Positions 51,101-61,442 of a DNA stretch of 64,000 nucleotides are shown here, piece after piece. Made by a program: the position numbers and the translations under genes. Source of the stretch: Pseudo-nitzschia pungens (Eukaryota > Bacillariophyta > Bacillariophyceae > Bacillariales > Bacillariaceae); NCBI GenBank assembly GCA_037355855.1, contig CM074763.1, positions 4,030,001 through 4,094,000 on the forward strand, in the 5' to 3' direction. The notes beneath the pieces were generated by a model, which did not search any database, had not been told where the DNA came from, and saw only the letters and a list, made by a program, of their open reading frames with translations. The stretch's first letter is position 1; each line of letters opens with the position of its first letter.

Positions 51101-53933
51101 TGGCAATCGAGCTACCCTGGATCGTTTTGAAGTTGACCATGCTGACAAGACTCTTGGGGTTTTTATCTCCATGGATGGCAATGAGGAAGCACAGATTGCT
51201 CACATGAAGTCACAGTCTCAATCTTTTGGCTCTCAGCTCAAGGCTTCCAAGTGTGAGAAGCGCGCATCCCTCTACACCTTCAAGTATTCTTTCATGAAGT
51301 CTGTTGAATACCCCATGCCTGTCACGCAACTTGATGAGGCCACTTGGACTAAGATAATTCACCCAGCTCTTGTTCCTGTGCTGAATAAAGCAGGGATGTC
51401 ACGGACATTTCCCAGACATGTGTTCTATGGTCCTTCCCTCTATCAAGGCTTTGGATTCATCCATCCATACCTCCTCCAAGAGTTCAGTCATATTGCCACC
51501 CTCTTTCAGGAATCTGTCAGGTCCTCACAAACTGGTAGGATTCTCAGGCTAACTGCTGAGTCTCTACGGCTCGAACTTGGCATTCCTCTCCATCTTGGTG
51601 TCACACCCTATCATCCCTTTGCTTCATACGTCACTCCCTGCTGGTACAAACATGTGTGGAAGTTTTTCTCTGTTCACCCTGTGAGCTTGTTTGAAGACTT
51701 CCCAGACCTACCACTGTTACGTTCCAATGACTGTTATCTCATGCAAGCCTTTGTCAACTCTGGCTTCAGAGGTGCTGACTTGTCCCTCTTGAATCACATG
51801 CGCATGTCCCTCAAGGCTATTTCCCTTGCTGACATTTGTACTCCAGATGGAAAAAGACTCTCTCCCATGGCTTTCCAGCTGACCTCCTCCAATCACTTGA
51901 GGGATCATCTTGACTGGCCGAGATGTCCGCCATCTTGGCCTCCAGCAGCAAAGCGCTTATGGACTAAGGCTCTTCAGACCTGTTTTCTTCCCCCCTGTCC
52001 ACCCCCTGCAGCCAGGGCACTGGCTCCTTCTTTTCATCTTGGGCATTGGCTCTCTCCCCAGACAGCTTCTCTCTGGCCTTGGTTTTTGTCTCCATCCACC
52101 AACAGAATATTCTTCAAAACTTCTACTGGCTGGATTGTGAGCACCTCCCAGGGCAGGGGCAGATACAGGGTCACTTCTGAACTCATTTCTGACAAACCAG
52201 CCTGTGCTGATGTGCTTGTCTGCCCTGTTATTTGCGGACAAGTTGTACGCGTGGTTGGGTCCTCAGCCTTTGTTTCCGAACCTCCTGACATGGATCCTCT
52301 GGTGTACAATCCATTTGATTCTCTTCCAGACTCCCCTGCAGATGCCTTTGATTCACTCTGTGCGTCTCCAAGAGTACTTCTCCACAAATATTCCCTACCA
52401 CAGGCTGGCTGTCAGCACCTTGTTGATGCTATTGAGAGTGGTACTGCCAGTGCTGTATGTGATGGTTCATTTGATCCGGACCTTGTCAGAGGAACTTCTG
52501 CTTTCATTTTGTCACCCAATACCTCCACCAAGACTGCTTCATTGTTCCTCACTGGCTGTAATTTTGTCAGTGGATCCCCTGAGGATCAATCTTCTTACAG
52601 GAGTGAACTGGCAGGAATCATTGGGGTTCTCACCTGTTGCACTGCTCTGGTAAGTCTTTTTGATATTGCTTCTGGCTCTATCACCATTGCCCTGGATGGT
52701 GACACAGCTCTCAAACAGGCTGAGGGATCATGGCCCTTGGTTATTTCCCAGAAGTCTTTTGATTATGTTTATGTCATCAGAAACATGATTTCTGCCCTGC
52801 CAATCTCTGTGCACTTTCAGTGGGTTCAGGGCCATCAAGCTGGAATCTTTCTTGATTGGTGGGCCCTTCGCAATCATCAGGTTGACAGCATGGCAAAGGC
52901 ATTTCTCTCTGTCCATAGAGCTTCTGCCCATCACTATCCCAGACTTGTGTTTGAGCCTTGGGCATTTTCTCTCAATGGATGCAAGTGTTCAAGGTTTGAT
53001 CAAAATGCTTTGCATGTTGCCATTTCTGGTCCTCCTCTTCTTCAATATTGGCAGACCCACCATGACATTCCCATTCCACAACCTGTTTTGAGTTCCATCC
53101 ATTGGTGTGCCCATCTGAATGCCTTCAAGCGTTTACCTCCTGGCATGCAAAGGTGGTTTGTCAAGTTTGCTTCTGGATGCATTGGTGTTGGCAACCAACT
53201 ACTTTACTACCAGTATCAGGATCACTCCAGGTGCCCATTGTGTGATGCAGACAACGAGAAGGTTTCTCATGTGCTCTCCTGCAAGGACCCTGGGGCAGTA
53301 CAGCACAGTGTGTCAGCTTTCAAGGGACCACTGCAGAAGAGGCTTGAAGTTGAACAAACTGATCCATCATTGGTTGTTGCCATTGTGGATCTTCTCACCA
53401 GAGTTCGGAAGGGCCAGAACATTTATCCATCATCCTACTCATTTGCAATAGCTTCTGCTGTCAGGGCACAGAGGACTATTGGCTGGCACAACTGGCTTCT
53501 TGGTAGGTGGTCTCCTTGCTGGTATCAAATCCAGGCTGACTACTACTCCCACATTGGAAGCAAGCGCTCTCCCAAACGTTGGGCTACAGCTATCATCCAT
53601 CAGTTCTTTCTCACCTCCTGGGATCTTTGGACCTACAGAAATGAACGACTCCATGGTCCTGGGGGTACCCTTGATGCTGAACAACACCAATCTCTTGATG
53701 CTTCCATCACCTCAGAATTGGCAATTGGTGCAGCTGGTGCACTTCCCCAGTCACACTCCCTGTTACAAACCCCTTTCCAAGTCCTACAAGGCTACACCCT
53801 GACTGCCAAGCGGCAGTGGCTTGCAACCATCCACCTTGCAAGGAAGCAGTATGCAGCGCCTGTCCCACCAGTGCAGCCATACCAACGAGAGGCTGCTCTC
53901 CTCAGAGCCTGGCTTACTGGACCTCAGGGTTGA
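48093..53933 (+). pseudogene. LINE ORF2 polyprotein (EN-RT-RNaseH-CCHC) with one in-frame TAG
   Basis: 1946 codons nominally, with a single TAG at 49281-49283 (codon 397) between endonuclease and RT. The APE-like endonuclease covers about residues 70-370 (ITFQNIGP, GTGFSI, VIVGIDQNAD, PIDAIWVSE, SDHRMLWIE). The RT covers about 750-1000, with FVDD at 924-927. A long connector follows. RNase H runs from D1457 (CDGSF) through E1505 (SYRSELAG) and ALDGDTAL to NHQVDSMA. A C-x2-C-x8-H-x3-C finger starts near 1714 (CPLC...HVLSC). An RNase H domain after RT is known in several APE-type LINE clades; I do not assign the clade. Everything except the TAG looks intact. Confidence 0.9.
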
Positions 53934-54109
53934 TTACACTTTGTACCTTGGTCTTGTCTTCTGTTCTTGCTTCTTATCTTGTCATTTACCTTTTGATACT
54001 GGATCTTATCCCAATATCTCCATTCCCATCTCACTTTCTCTCAAGTCCCTATTTTGTGGGACTTGTTTGTCTTTTTCCCTGCTTGATCTTCAAGGTTTGT
54101 TTGAAAAAT

Positions 54110-54233
54110 TTGTCGTTCTACCACTTGGGGTCCTGACTCTTTGATGGAGGCGACGTTAAAGTCTGGTTACAGACTGAGTAATTTAGTTTCACCTTTGGTG
54201 ATTAAAGTTATTTAAATACGTATATTATTATTA
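54110..54233 (+). promoter_or_regulatory. LINE copy 4 3' module and tail
   Basis: 124 bp with the same organisation as 25070-25195. It starts TTGTCGTTCTACCACTTGG and contains GTCTG-GTTA-CAGAC and TCACC-TTT-GGTGA before TTTAAATACGTATATT(ATT)n. Confidence 0.75.
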
Positions 54234-55766
54234 GGAATATTTCTACACGAAATTCCAGATGTCATCTGTTTTCAAGTCTACTGCCCTGCTGGACCATAAG
54301 TGTTTTCGCTTATGGTCCTACAGTTTTCTGACCCAAGCCCCAAAGCCGCTAAGTACAGTTCACTTAAGGCTCTACCATCTACATATACCTCTCAGGTGTA
54401 CTGTATAAATGTCATCTGTTTCCAAGTCTACTGCCCTGATGGACCCTAAGTGTTTTCGCTTATGGTCCTACTGTTTCCTGACCCAAGCCCCAAAGCCACT
54501 AAGTACAGTTTGCTTAAGGATCCACTACCTACATAACCCTCTCAGGTGTACAGTATAAATGTCATCTGTTTTCAAGTCTACTGCCCTGCTGGACCATAAG
54601 TGTTTTCGCTTAAGGTCCTACTGTTTCCTTCCCCAGCCCCAAAGCCACTAAGTACAGCTCGCTTAAGGCTCTCCTACCTACATATACCTCTCAGATGCAT
54701 TCTTCAACTGTCATCTGTTTTCAAGACTACTGCCCTGCTGGACCATAAGTGTTCTCACTTACGGTCCCACTATTTCCTGACCCAAGCCCCAAAGCCTTTA
54801 AGTACAGCTTGCTTAAGGCTCTCCTACCTACATAACCCTCTCAGGTGCACACTTCAACTGTCATCTGTTTTCAAGTCTACTGCCCTGATAGTCCATTTAA
54901 ATACGTATATTATTATTATTATTAAGTGTTTTCGATAATGGACCTACTGTTTTTATGACCCAAGCCCCAAAGCTGCTAAGTACATGCTACTTAACGCTTC
55001 ACCACCATTATATACCCCTCCAGTTCACAGTACAGCAGAGACCTGTTTTCAAGCCTACAGCCCTGATGGTCCATAAGTGTTTTCACTTAGAGCCCCTGTT
55101 TCCAAGCTACTACAGGAGAGCAAGTTCAAGTTCGAACAGAAGGCCAGCTGTTACGAATTTGAATTTGGTAGTAGGCTCCACTGCCTCTACGTGTTTTGTG
55201 CTACTACAAAGTTAGTTCGAACAGGAGGACAGCTGTTACGAATTTGGTAGTAGGCTCCGTACTATATGTACCATACAGTGGTAAGGAATGTGTTTGGGGC
55301 ACTCGCATTACTGATGCTGCAATACAGCATGCTGAGACCAGTTTCGCTTGCGTCAGCTGACCACTTGCATTACTGATACTATGTATCTGAGGAAGGGTTT
55401 TGCTTGTGTCAGCTGACCACTCCAAGCATCACTGATGCTGTACAGCGGCATTCAAGGGACAGTTTTGCTTGTGTTTTCCCTTTCACGTTCTTGTTACCCC
55501 GTCTCCTGTACGCTTTGCAACAGCTGTGTCTGTTGTGCTCTGGACTGGTTCGTTTTTTTCCTGTTTCTTACCAAGGTTCGTTTGCAAAATAGCCGTCTTT
55601 ACAACCTGGGGCCTATTCCCCATGGTTGAGGCGGCGCGTCGTTCTACAACTTGGGGCCTAACCTCTCTTCGATTGAGGCGACGATAAAGTCTGGTTACAG
55701 ACTGAGTAGCTTTTAACCACCTTCGGTGGATTTTCCTACTTAAATAAGTATATTATTATTATTATT
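54234..55766 (+). mobile_element. ORF-less LINE-like element 3 (5'-truncated)
   Basis: It begins inside the element (GGAATATTTCTACACGAAATTCC, equivalent to 39060) directly after the LINE copy 4 tail. It runs through 150-bp hairpin units (starts at 54261, 54411, 54561, 54710 and 54860) to the doubled 3' domain and (ATT)n tail at 55766. It is more diverged than elements 1 and 2. The right neighbour is a LINE piece lacking its 3'UTR, so the junctions do not look like a simple target-primed insertion. Confidence 0.85.
54897..54923 (+). mobile_element. 27-bp insertion of a LINE tail
   Basis: Between GTCCAT and AAGTG of a 150-bp unit lies TTAAATACGTATATT(ATT)4, the last 27 bp of the autonomous LINE rather than the ORF-less element's own tail. 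It looks like an extremely short LINE insertion, or the filler left by end joining of tail cDNA. Confidence 0.75.
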
Positions 55767-55796
55767 GTAACCTTGTAGGACTTGGAAAGGGGTTTG
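55767..55796 (-). mobile_element. LINE copy 7, 30-bp piece left of Gypsy 2
   Basis: GTAACCTTGTAGGACTTGG... is ORF2 C-terminal coding sequence on the minus strand. It is continuous with 61636 onwards once Gypsy 2 and one GTTTG are removed. The last ~40 codons and the 3'UTR are missing on the left. Confidence 0.85.
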
Positions 55797-55984
55797 TGCC
55801 GTGCACCAAAATACAGTCACGAGTCCACTCGGGACTGAATTAAGGATAAGGATAAAAGAATCAGCGAGCCGACAGAATCGCTGATTCGGAGGGCTCTTAG
55901 AACTGTAGTAAATAGACTAACCAATAGGGCTCACAATTTGCATATCACTACTATTCTAATCACTAGTAGACCCGGGGTATGGCA
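55797..55984 (+). repeat. Gypsy 2 5' LTR
   Basis: 188 bp, TGCC...GGCA. It contains a 9-bp inverted repeat GAATCAGCG (55858) / CGCTGATTC (55879) and the CGAGT-CC-ACTCG hairpin shared with Gypsy 1. Confidence 0.95.
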
Positions 55985-56717
55985 TGATTTTAAAATCAAG
56001 CTGAGCGCTGATGACCATGAGCAGAAAGGTACCGATCGACCAAGGCGCCGACGGGACCGAAAGACTGCCAAAAATGGAGGCGCAGAGAAGCAAAACAGGG
56101 AGAAGGATATCCAGTGTCTGCAGCACAAGGAAGACCGACCCCAGCAACTGTTGGCGCCCAAAGAAGGGAGCAACAGCAGCAACAGAGACACCTAAGTACC
56201 TGAACAGGACCATGGTCGACAACAAAGAAATAATCGAAAATAATGAGTGTCGAAAAAGTGACACATAATCGAGTGAGTGGACTAATCGGACCAACACTGA
56301 ATGGATGGACAGACCGAATAGGGGATGCCAACCAAAACCGAAGTATACGGATATCCGGAAAGGTATATAATGAATACCTAAACACCACCAATCCCACGGG
56401 AAACGGGAAGTGGGACCGGCCCGGTGATTGCTTAATAGGGAAGCAACGCCGGAGAACCACGGGAATCGAATCCCACGAAATAAAAACAGAAACAACTCCG
56501 GAGAACCACAGGATTCCCGGGAGCTAAAGAGAGAAACAACTCCCACCACCAAGATGGATGAGAGCAAATCTCAGCAAAATCAGCTACTACACGAGTTATC
56601 GCGTGGAAACCAAAATTAGAAGCAAAAACTGGAACAACCACTCCTGCTCATTTCCACAGCAAAATTAACAGATAACAAACTAAAGTAACTAATTTAACTA
56701 AATAAAACTGATTAACC
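55985..56717 (+). promoter_or_regulatory. Gypsy 2 leader with palindromic primer-binding region
   Basis: 733 bp from LTR to the gag ATG. The first 14 bases are the palindrome TGATTTTAAAATCA, exactly as in Gypsy 1, then AGCTGAGCGC. No TGG-type tRNA primer site is seen. Confidence 0.7.
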
Positions 56718-58157
56718 ATGGCGACCAAAGGAACCAAACTGAAACCCTTCAACGTCACACGGGAGGACTGGCCGGAAGACGCCACCACCGTAAAGATGAA
56801 TGTAGACAGCGAACAAGGTGGAATCGCATTCAGCGACTACCTGAAGGTTCTCAATGGTACTGAAAGACCAGAACTCTTCCTTATCTGGAAGAGAGACTTT
56901 GACCAGAAAATTGCTGGCAATGACAAACTCAACGGGGACCAGAAATTGGAGGTTCTACAGAGAATCCTCTCTATTGAGGCACTCGGACTTGTCCAGCGAA
57001 CGCTCGCGCGGACCTACTTGGCCGAACCGACCCACAAGGTCCATCACACCAGGCACGTACAGAAAAAGATCCAAGAGATCGAACAAAGGGACCAAGCAAA
57101 CATCCTGCTATCAATGGGGCAAGACGCCACCGAAACTCCCACGGGAGCCTCCAAGGAGACGGCAAAGGAGCAAGCTCCAAACGCCGACAAAGCCGACACA
57201 GCCAAGGCGAGCTCGGACAAAGAATCGGAGACCGACAACCTCGAGTCTCCAATCCCAAAGAAAAAGGTCGCAAGCGCCCTCATCCAGTACTACCAATCCC
57301 AGGAGTACAGAAAGGATGTCATCGAGGAATGCATGCATGCCCTCAAACTCAAAATCTTTGGCAATGACCAACACGGCAAGCGCTCATATATCGTCCTCCG
57401 CCGATTCATGCGAGGCATGCGCGTGGACCTCAAACATGGCATTAGAGCCTGGGCCAACCGAATGGCCGAACTCCAAAGCTACCTCCCAGATTGCCTCTGG
57501 GAATGTGGCAGTGACCAAATGGAAACACCAAGAAGTTTCACCCAAGGAGAAATGAAGGAAATCCTAGATGCCAACATGACCCACTCCCAACGCGAGAAGC
57601 TGGAGCACATCAGTTGGGACCTCTACACCCACTCCTTTAACACCACTATCGACAAGCTCGAAAACCTGGAAATCACCATCCGGAAGGAAGCACTAATGCA
57701 ACAACGCATCACCGACCTCGAAAAGCAGACCGGCGTCACCAAGAAGACCCCCAAGGCCGCATCTGGGGGAGGAACCCACCACGGGAAATCCCCTGGCAAA
57801 AAGAAGCGCCCTGTGGACAACAGCAACAAACAGCTATGCAAGACCTGTGGCAAGGTCCATGCCGGCAAATGCTGGAAACTAACCGGTGGTCCCCACAAGA
57901 AGGGGAAGTTCGACCGGGAAACCATCAACCTGCTCAAGGAGCACTTTGTGGCAAAAGAACAAGACTCAGACACTGAGCAACACTCCAAACCCCACTGGGG
58001 AAGGAACCTATCGAACCACGAGTACTCTTATGTACTGGCTACGGCCCAAGCTGACCACGAAGTCTCCGATGACGAGATCGACATCTCCGAACGGGAACTC
58101 AAAGAGTACAGAAGAAAGTACAGAAAGACCTTTAAAAAGAAAGGATCCCACAACTGA
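56718..58157 (+). CDS. gag: Gypsy 2 gag
   Basis: 479 residues, collinear with Gypsy 1 gag (start MATKGTKLKPFNVT, end KKKGSHN) with a few substitutions in the Ala/Lys/Thr linker. It keeps the short knuckle C-x2-C-x3-H-x3-C (CKTCGKVHAGKC). The TGA at 58155-58157 is followed at once by the pol ATG in the same frame. It packages element RNA into cytoplasmic particles. Confidence 0.93.
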   Translation: MATKGTKLKPFNVTREDWPEDATTVKMNVDSEQGGIAFSDYLKVLNGTERPELFLIWKRDFDQKIAGNDKLNGDQKLEVLQRILSIEALGLVQRTLARTYLAEPTHKVHHTRHVQKKIQEIEQRDQANILLSMGQDATETPTGASKETAKEQAPNADKADTAKASSDKESETDNLESPIPKKKVASALIQYYQSQEYRKDVIEECMHALKLKIFGNDQHGKRSYIVLRRFMRGMRVDLKHGIRAWANRMAELQSYLPDCLWECGSDQMETPRSFTQGEMKEILDANMTHSQREKLEHISWDLYTHSFNTTIDKLENLEITIRKEALMQQRITDLEKQTGVTKKTPKAASGGGTHHGKSPGKKKRPVDNSNKQLCKTCGKVHAGKCWKLTGGPHKKGKFDRETINLLKEHFVAKEQDSDTEQHSKPHWGRNLSNHEYSYVLATAQADHEVSDDEIDISERELKEYRRKYRKTFKKKGSHN

Positions 58158-61100
58158 ATGGCTCCTGATACCATCCACACCGGACCGCGCGTAATCAACC
58201 GATTCGCAGACGTCTGTGTGGAGGTATTGGACCACAAGGGAAGGGGGAGGATGCTCCGGGGCCTACTCGACTCCGGGTGCTCCAAATCCATCATACTAAG
58301 GCACTTTGTCAACCGAAGTCAACTAACGAACCGAGACCAAAGATCTGTCACCTACAACACATATGGAGGCAAGTTCAGAACCAAGTCTGCGGCTTCAGTG
58401 GGACTAAGGCTGATAGAATTTTCAAACTCCAAGACCATCAACTGGACCTTCCAAGTGGATGAGTATCATCACCACGAGGAAGTACCCTATGACATGATTA
58501 TAGGATCCGATCTAATGGCACAACTGGGACTGGATATAAAATACAGCTCCCGTACGATCGAATGGCAGGGTGACTCTATTCCCATGAAGGGGATGGGGGA
58601 GCTCTCTGACCCGGACAAATGTGAGGCAGTATTCTTTGCCAATACACAAAGTCCAATCCTCCAACAAGAGGAAGAAAGGCAAGCCAAAATCCTGGACGCC
58701 GACTACTCCAAAGTCGATATAGATGCTATGGTCAATGACCTGGAGATTACAGACGCGTCCAAGGAAGCGCTGAAGAAAACACTGAAGAAATTCCCAACAC
58801 TCTTTGGAGGAGGATTGGGTCTGCTCAAAAATATAGACCCGGTGTCCATTGAACTCCAACCAGGGGTCAAACCGGTCCGGCAGAGGTACTATTCTGTACC
58901 CCATGCCTTTGAACAAGCACTCCGAAAGGAGATCACCAGGCTCTGTGATATTGGAGTCCTGGAAAAACTCCCCCACGATGACGACTCACCGTGGGCATCC
59001 CCTACCTTCTGTCAACCCAAGAAGACAGGGGACATTCGCGTCCTAACCGACTTTCGAAAGATGAACGCAGCCATCCAAAGGAAACCATTCCCACTACCAC
59101 GAATAGGGGAAACGATCCAAAGACTACAAAAGTTCAAGTCAGCTACGGCGCTCGACTTGTCCCAGGGATATTATACCATTCCCATTTGCAAGGAGAGCCA
59201 GAAGATCTGCTCGACCATTTTACCATGGGGAAAATATGCCTACAAACGATTGGCAATGGGAATTGCATGTGCGCCCGATATCTTCCAGTCAGTCATGATG
59301 AACCTACTAGGGGACCTGGACTATGTCCTCGTCTATATCGACGACATCCTAATCATACAGAGGGAAGGCGAGTCCGAACAGGATCACCTCCACAAAATCG
59401 ATACAGTCCTACGGAGACTGGACGATGCTGGCTTCCGAGCCAACCTCAGAAAATCCTTTTTCATGCAAAAAGAAGTGGAATATCTGGGATTTCTGTTAAC
59501 AACGGAAGGCATTCAGCCCCAGCCAAAGAAACTGGAGGCGATGAAGCGACTAGAAGCCCCCAAGAACACCAAGCAACTCAAGATGTTTCTTGGAATGGTA
59601 AACTTTTACAGGGACATGTGGAAGCGCCGCTCCCACATCCTAGCCCCTCTGAACAAACTCGCAGGGAAAAAGGGCAAAATGAACTGGTACTGGGGCCCAG
59701 CAGAGCAGAAAGCTTTCATGGAGGCGAAGAGGATGCTCGCAGATGAAGCTAAGCTTGCATTCCCGGACTTTACGAAACCATTTCATCTCTACTCAGACGC
59801 CAGCGATAGGCAACTGGGAGCAACTGTATGCCAAGATGGCAAGCCCCTTGGTTTCTACACCCGGAAGCTGAACTCGGCGCAGCTCAACTACACCGTTGGA
59901 GAAAAAGAACTCCTGGGCATAGTAGAAGGCCTGAAGGCATTCGAAGGAATCCTACGAGGACAAGATGTGATTATTCACACAGACCACCTTAACCTGCTCT
60001 ATCAGCAGATGCCCACCCAAAGGATGGTCCGGTGGAGACTCCTCATGGAGGAGTTCCACCCGGTAGTCAAGCATGTGGCTGGCAAAGACAACGATGCAGC
60101 AGATGCACTATCACGACTGGATATTACGGATGACCCAGCAGATACGGTGGAATGGCTACCACCAAATAAGCCCCTCACCTACGCGGATGAGGAAGAGCAC
60201 CTCCGGCAACTCCTATTCCCGCTTGGAGAAGCGCCGGAAGAATTCCAGGGCAATAGTGCATTCCCACTTGCCCCGGACATGATTCAGTTCTACCAGCAAC
60301 AGGACACAGGAATCGTGAACGCTCTGGAAAAAGACAATCGACTAACCACCAAAATGGTGGAAGGTTACAACCTAATCCATAAAGAAGGAAAGATCCTGAT
60401 TCCCGATAAACTCAAGGATAGAGTTATGGAATGGTACCACAGCATGTTGGTCCATCCCGGAGAAAAGAGAATGGAACAGAGCATACGCTCAGTCTTCACC
60501 TGGAAAGGCCTACGGAAGGACGTCCAGGACCTTTGTAAGCACTGCCACACGTGTCAGATGTTTAAGAAGAGTGGCCGGAAGAAGTATGGACTACTACCGG
60601 AAAAAGCAGCTGAGGTCACCAAATGGCAGAGGGTCAATGTGGACCTCTGGGGACCTGCAACTGTCCACAACAAAAATGGTAAAGACTACCAAATCCATGT
60701 CCTCACCATGGTGGACCCAGTGACCGGATGGTTTGAACTGGCTCACCTGAAGGACTCCCCAAATGCAGCAGAAACTCAACGATTGTTGGACAGTACCTGG
60801 CTGGCAAGATATCCTCGCCCAAAGGAAATTGGCTTTGATGGCGGGAGTGAGTTCAAAGCAGAGTTCCAAGAGCTCTGCGAGAACATGGGGATGAAAAGAA
60901 AGCCCAGCGGGGCTTGGAACCCACAATCCAACCCGGTGTTGGAAAGGATCCACCAGGTATTAAAGGACTGTCTGTTGTCCTTCAACCTGGAAAACAGGGA
61001 CCTCCACGAGGAGGACCCTTTTGAGGAATTCACCACCAAGGCAGCATATGCTATCAGAAGCGCCATCCATACCACCCTGGGGTACTCCCCAGCGCAACTG

Positions 61101-61424
61101 GTGTTTGGTCGAGACATGTTCATGCCGGTGAACTTCCCAGTGGATTGGGAAGCAATCCAAGAAAGGAAGCAGAAAAGCATCCACAAGAGCAACATCAGGG
61201 AAAACCAGAAAAGGATCCCCCATGTCTATAAAGAAGGAGACTATGTCACCCTGGAAAGGAAGGGCATTATTCCAAAACTATCCTTCCCACGGCAAGGACC
61301 TTACAAGGTGCTCAAGGCCCATGATAATGGAACTGTAACTATTGAAACTGCTCCCTTTGTAACCGACCGGGTTAACATTAGGAGAGTACACCCCTATTAT
61401 TGCAGGGATCCTATTAAATCGTAA
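58158..61424 (+). CDS. pol: Gypsy 2 pol polyprotein (PR-RT-RNaseH-IN)
   Basis: 1088 residues. The aspartic protease DSG is at 38-40. RT has DLSQGYYTIP and YIDD at 393-396. RNase H has D547 (YSDAS), GEKELLGI, HTDH at 607-610 and DAADALSR. The integrase finger has H761, H766, C796 and C799, and the catalytic D829, D894 and E929 fit a DDE core. A GPY/F-like module is near 1045 (RQGPYKVLKA). No chromodomain is seen. A purine tract (GGAGGAG, 61434-61440) between its stop and the 3' LTR is the likely plus-strand primer site. All catalytic residues expected for an active element are visible. Confidence 0.96.
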   Translation: MAPDTIHTGPRVINRFADVCVEVLDHKGRGRMLRGLLDSGCSKSIILRHFVNRSQLTNRDQRSVTYNTYGGKFRTKSAASVGLRLIEFSNSKTINWTFQVDEYHHHEEVPYDMIIGSDLMAQLGLDIKYSSRTIEWQGDSIPMKGMGELSDPDKCEAVFFANTQSPILQQEEERQAKILDADYSKVDIDAMVNDLEITDASKEALKKTLKKFPTLFGGGLGLLKNIDPVSIELQPGVKPVRQRYYSVPHAFEQALRKEITRLCDIGVLEKLPHDDDSPWASPTFCQPKKTGDIRVLTDFRKMNAAIQRKPFPLPRIGETIQRLQKFKSATALDLSQGYYTIPICKESQKICSTILPWGKYAYKRLAMGIACAPDIFQSVMMNLLGDLDYVLVYIDDILIIQREGESEQDHLHKIDTVLRRLDDAGFRANLRKSFFMQKEVEYLGFLLTTEGIQPQPKKLEAMKRLEAPKNTKQLKMFLGMVNFYRDMWKRRSHILAPLNKLAGKKGKMNWYWGPAEQKAFMEAKRMLADEAKLAFPDFTKPFHLYSDASDRQLGATVCQDGKPLGFYTRKLNSAQLNYTVGEKELLGIVEGLKAFEGILRGQDVIIHTDHLNLLYQQMPTQRMVRWRLLMEEFHPVVKHVAGKDNDAADALSRLDITDDPADTVEWLPPNKPLTYADEEEHLRQLLFPLGEAPEEFQGNSAFPLAPDMIQFYQQQDTGIVNALEKDNRLTTKMVEGYNLIHKEGKILIPDKLKDRVMEWYHSMLVHPGEKRMEQSIRSVFTWKGLRKDVQDLCKHCHTCQMFKKSGRKKYGLLPEKAAEVTKWQRVNVDLWGPATVHNKNGKDYQIHVLTMVDPVTGWFELAHLKDSPNAAETQRLLDSTWLARYPRPKEIGFDGGSEFKAEFQELCENMGMKRKPSGAWNPQSNPVLERIHQVLKDCLLSFNLENRDLHEEDPFEEFTTKAAYAIRSAIHTTLGYSPAQLVFGRDMFMPVNFPVDWEAIQERKQKSIHKSNIRENQKRIPHVYKEGDYVTLERKGIIPKLSFPRQGPYKVLKAHDNGTVTIETAPFVTDRVNIRRVHPYYCRDPIKS

Positions 61425-61442
61425 CAGTACCATGGAGGAGTA

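Larger units (their letters stand above)
45228..54233 (+). mobile_element. LINE copy 4, nearly complete (9.0 kb)
   Basis: Contains the end of a 5'UTR, ORF1, ORF2 and the complete 3'UTR with (ATT)n tail. The 5' boundary is placed where homology to copy 5 ends. The hairpin-rich part of the 5'UTR seen in copy 3 is missing, so it is 5'-truncated or recombined. A complete element assembled from copies 3 and 4 would be about 11 kb, long for a LINE. No target duplication could be identified, because both neighbours are other transposons. Confidence 0.9.

Noticed and set aside
49299..53933. Separate 1544-residue protein starting at a GTG
   Set aside because: It is the same frame as 48093-49280, separated by one TAG. 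It is the continuation of LINE ORF2.
40835..54233. A single LINE with a twin-priming 5' inversion
   Set aside because: The two halves both contain RT to 3' end, each with its own tail. They are two overlapping copies rather than one inverted element.
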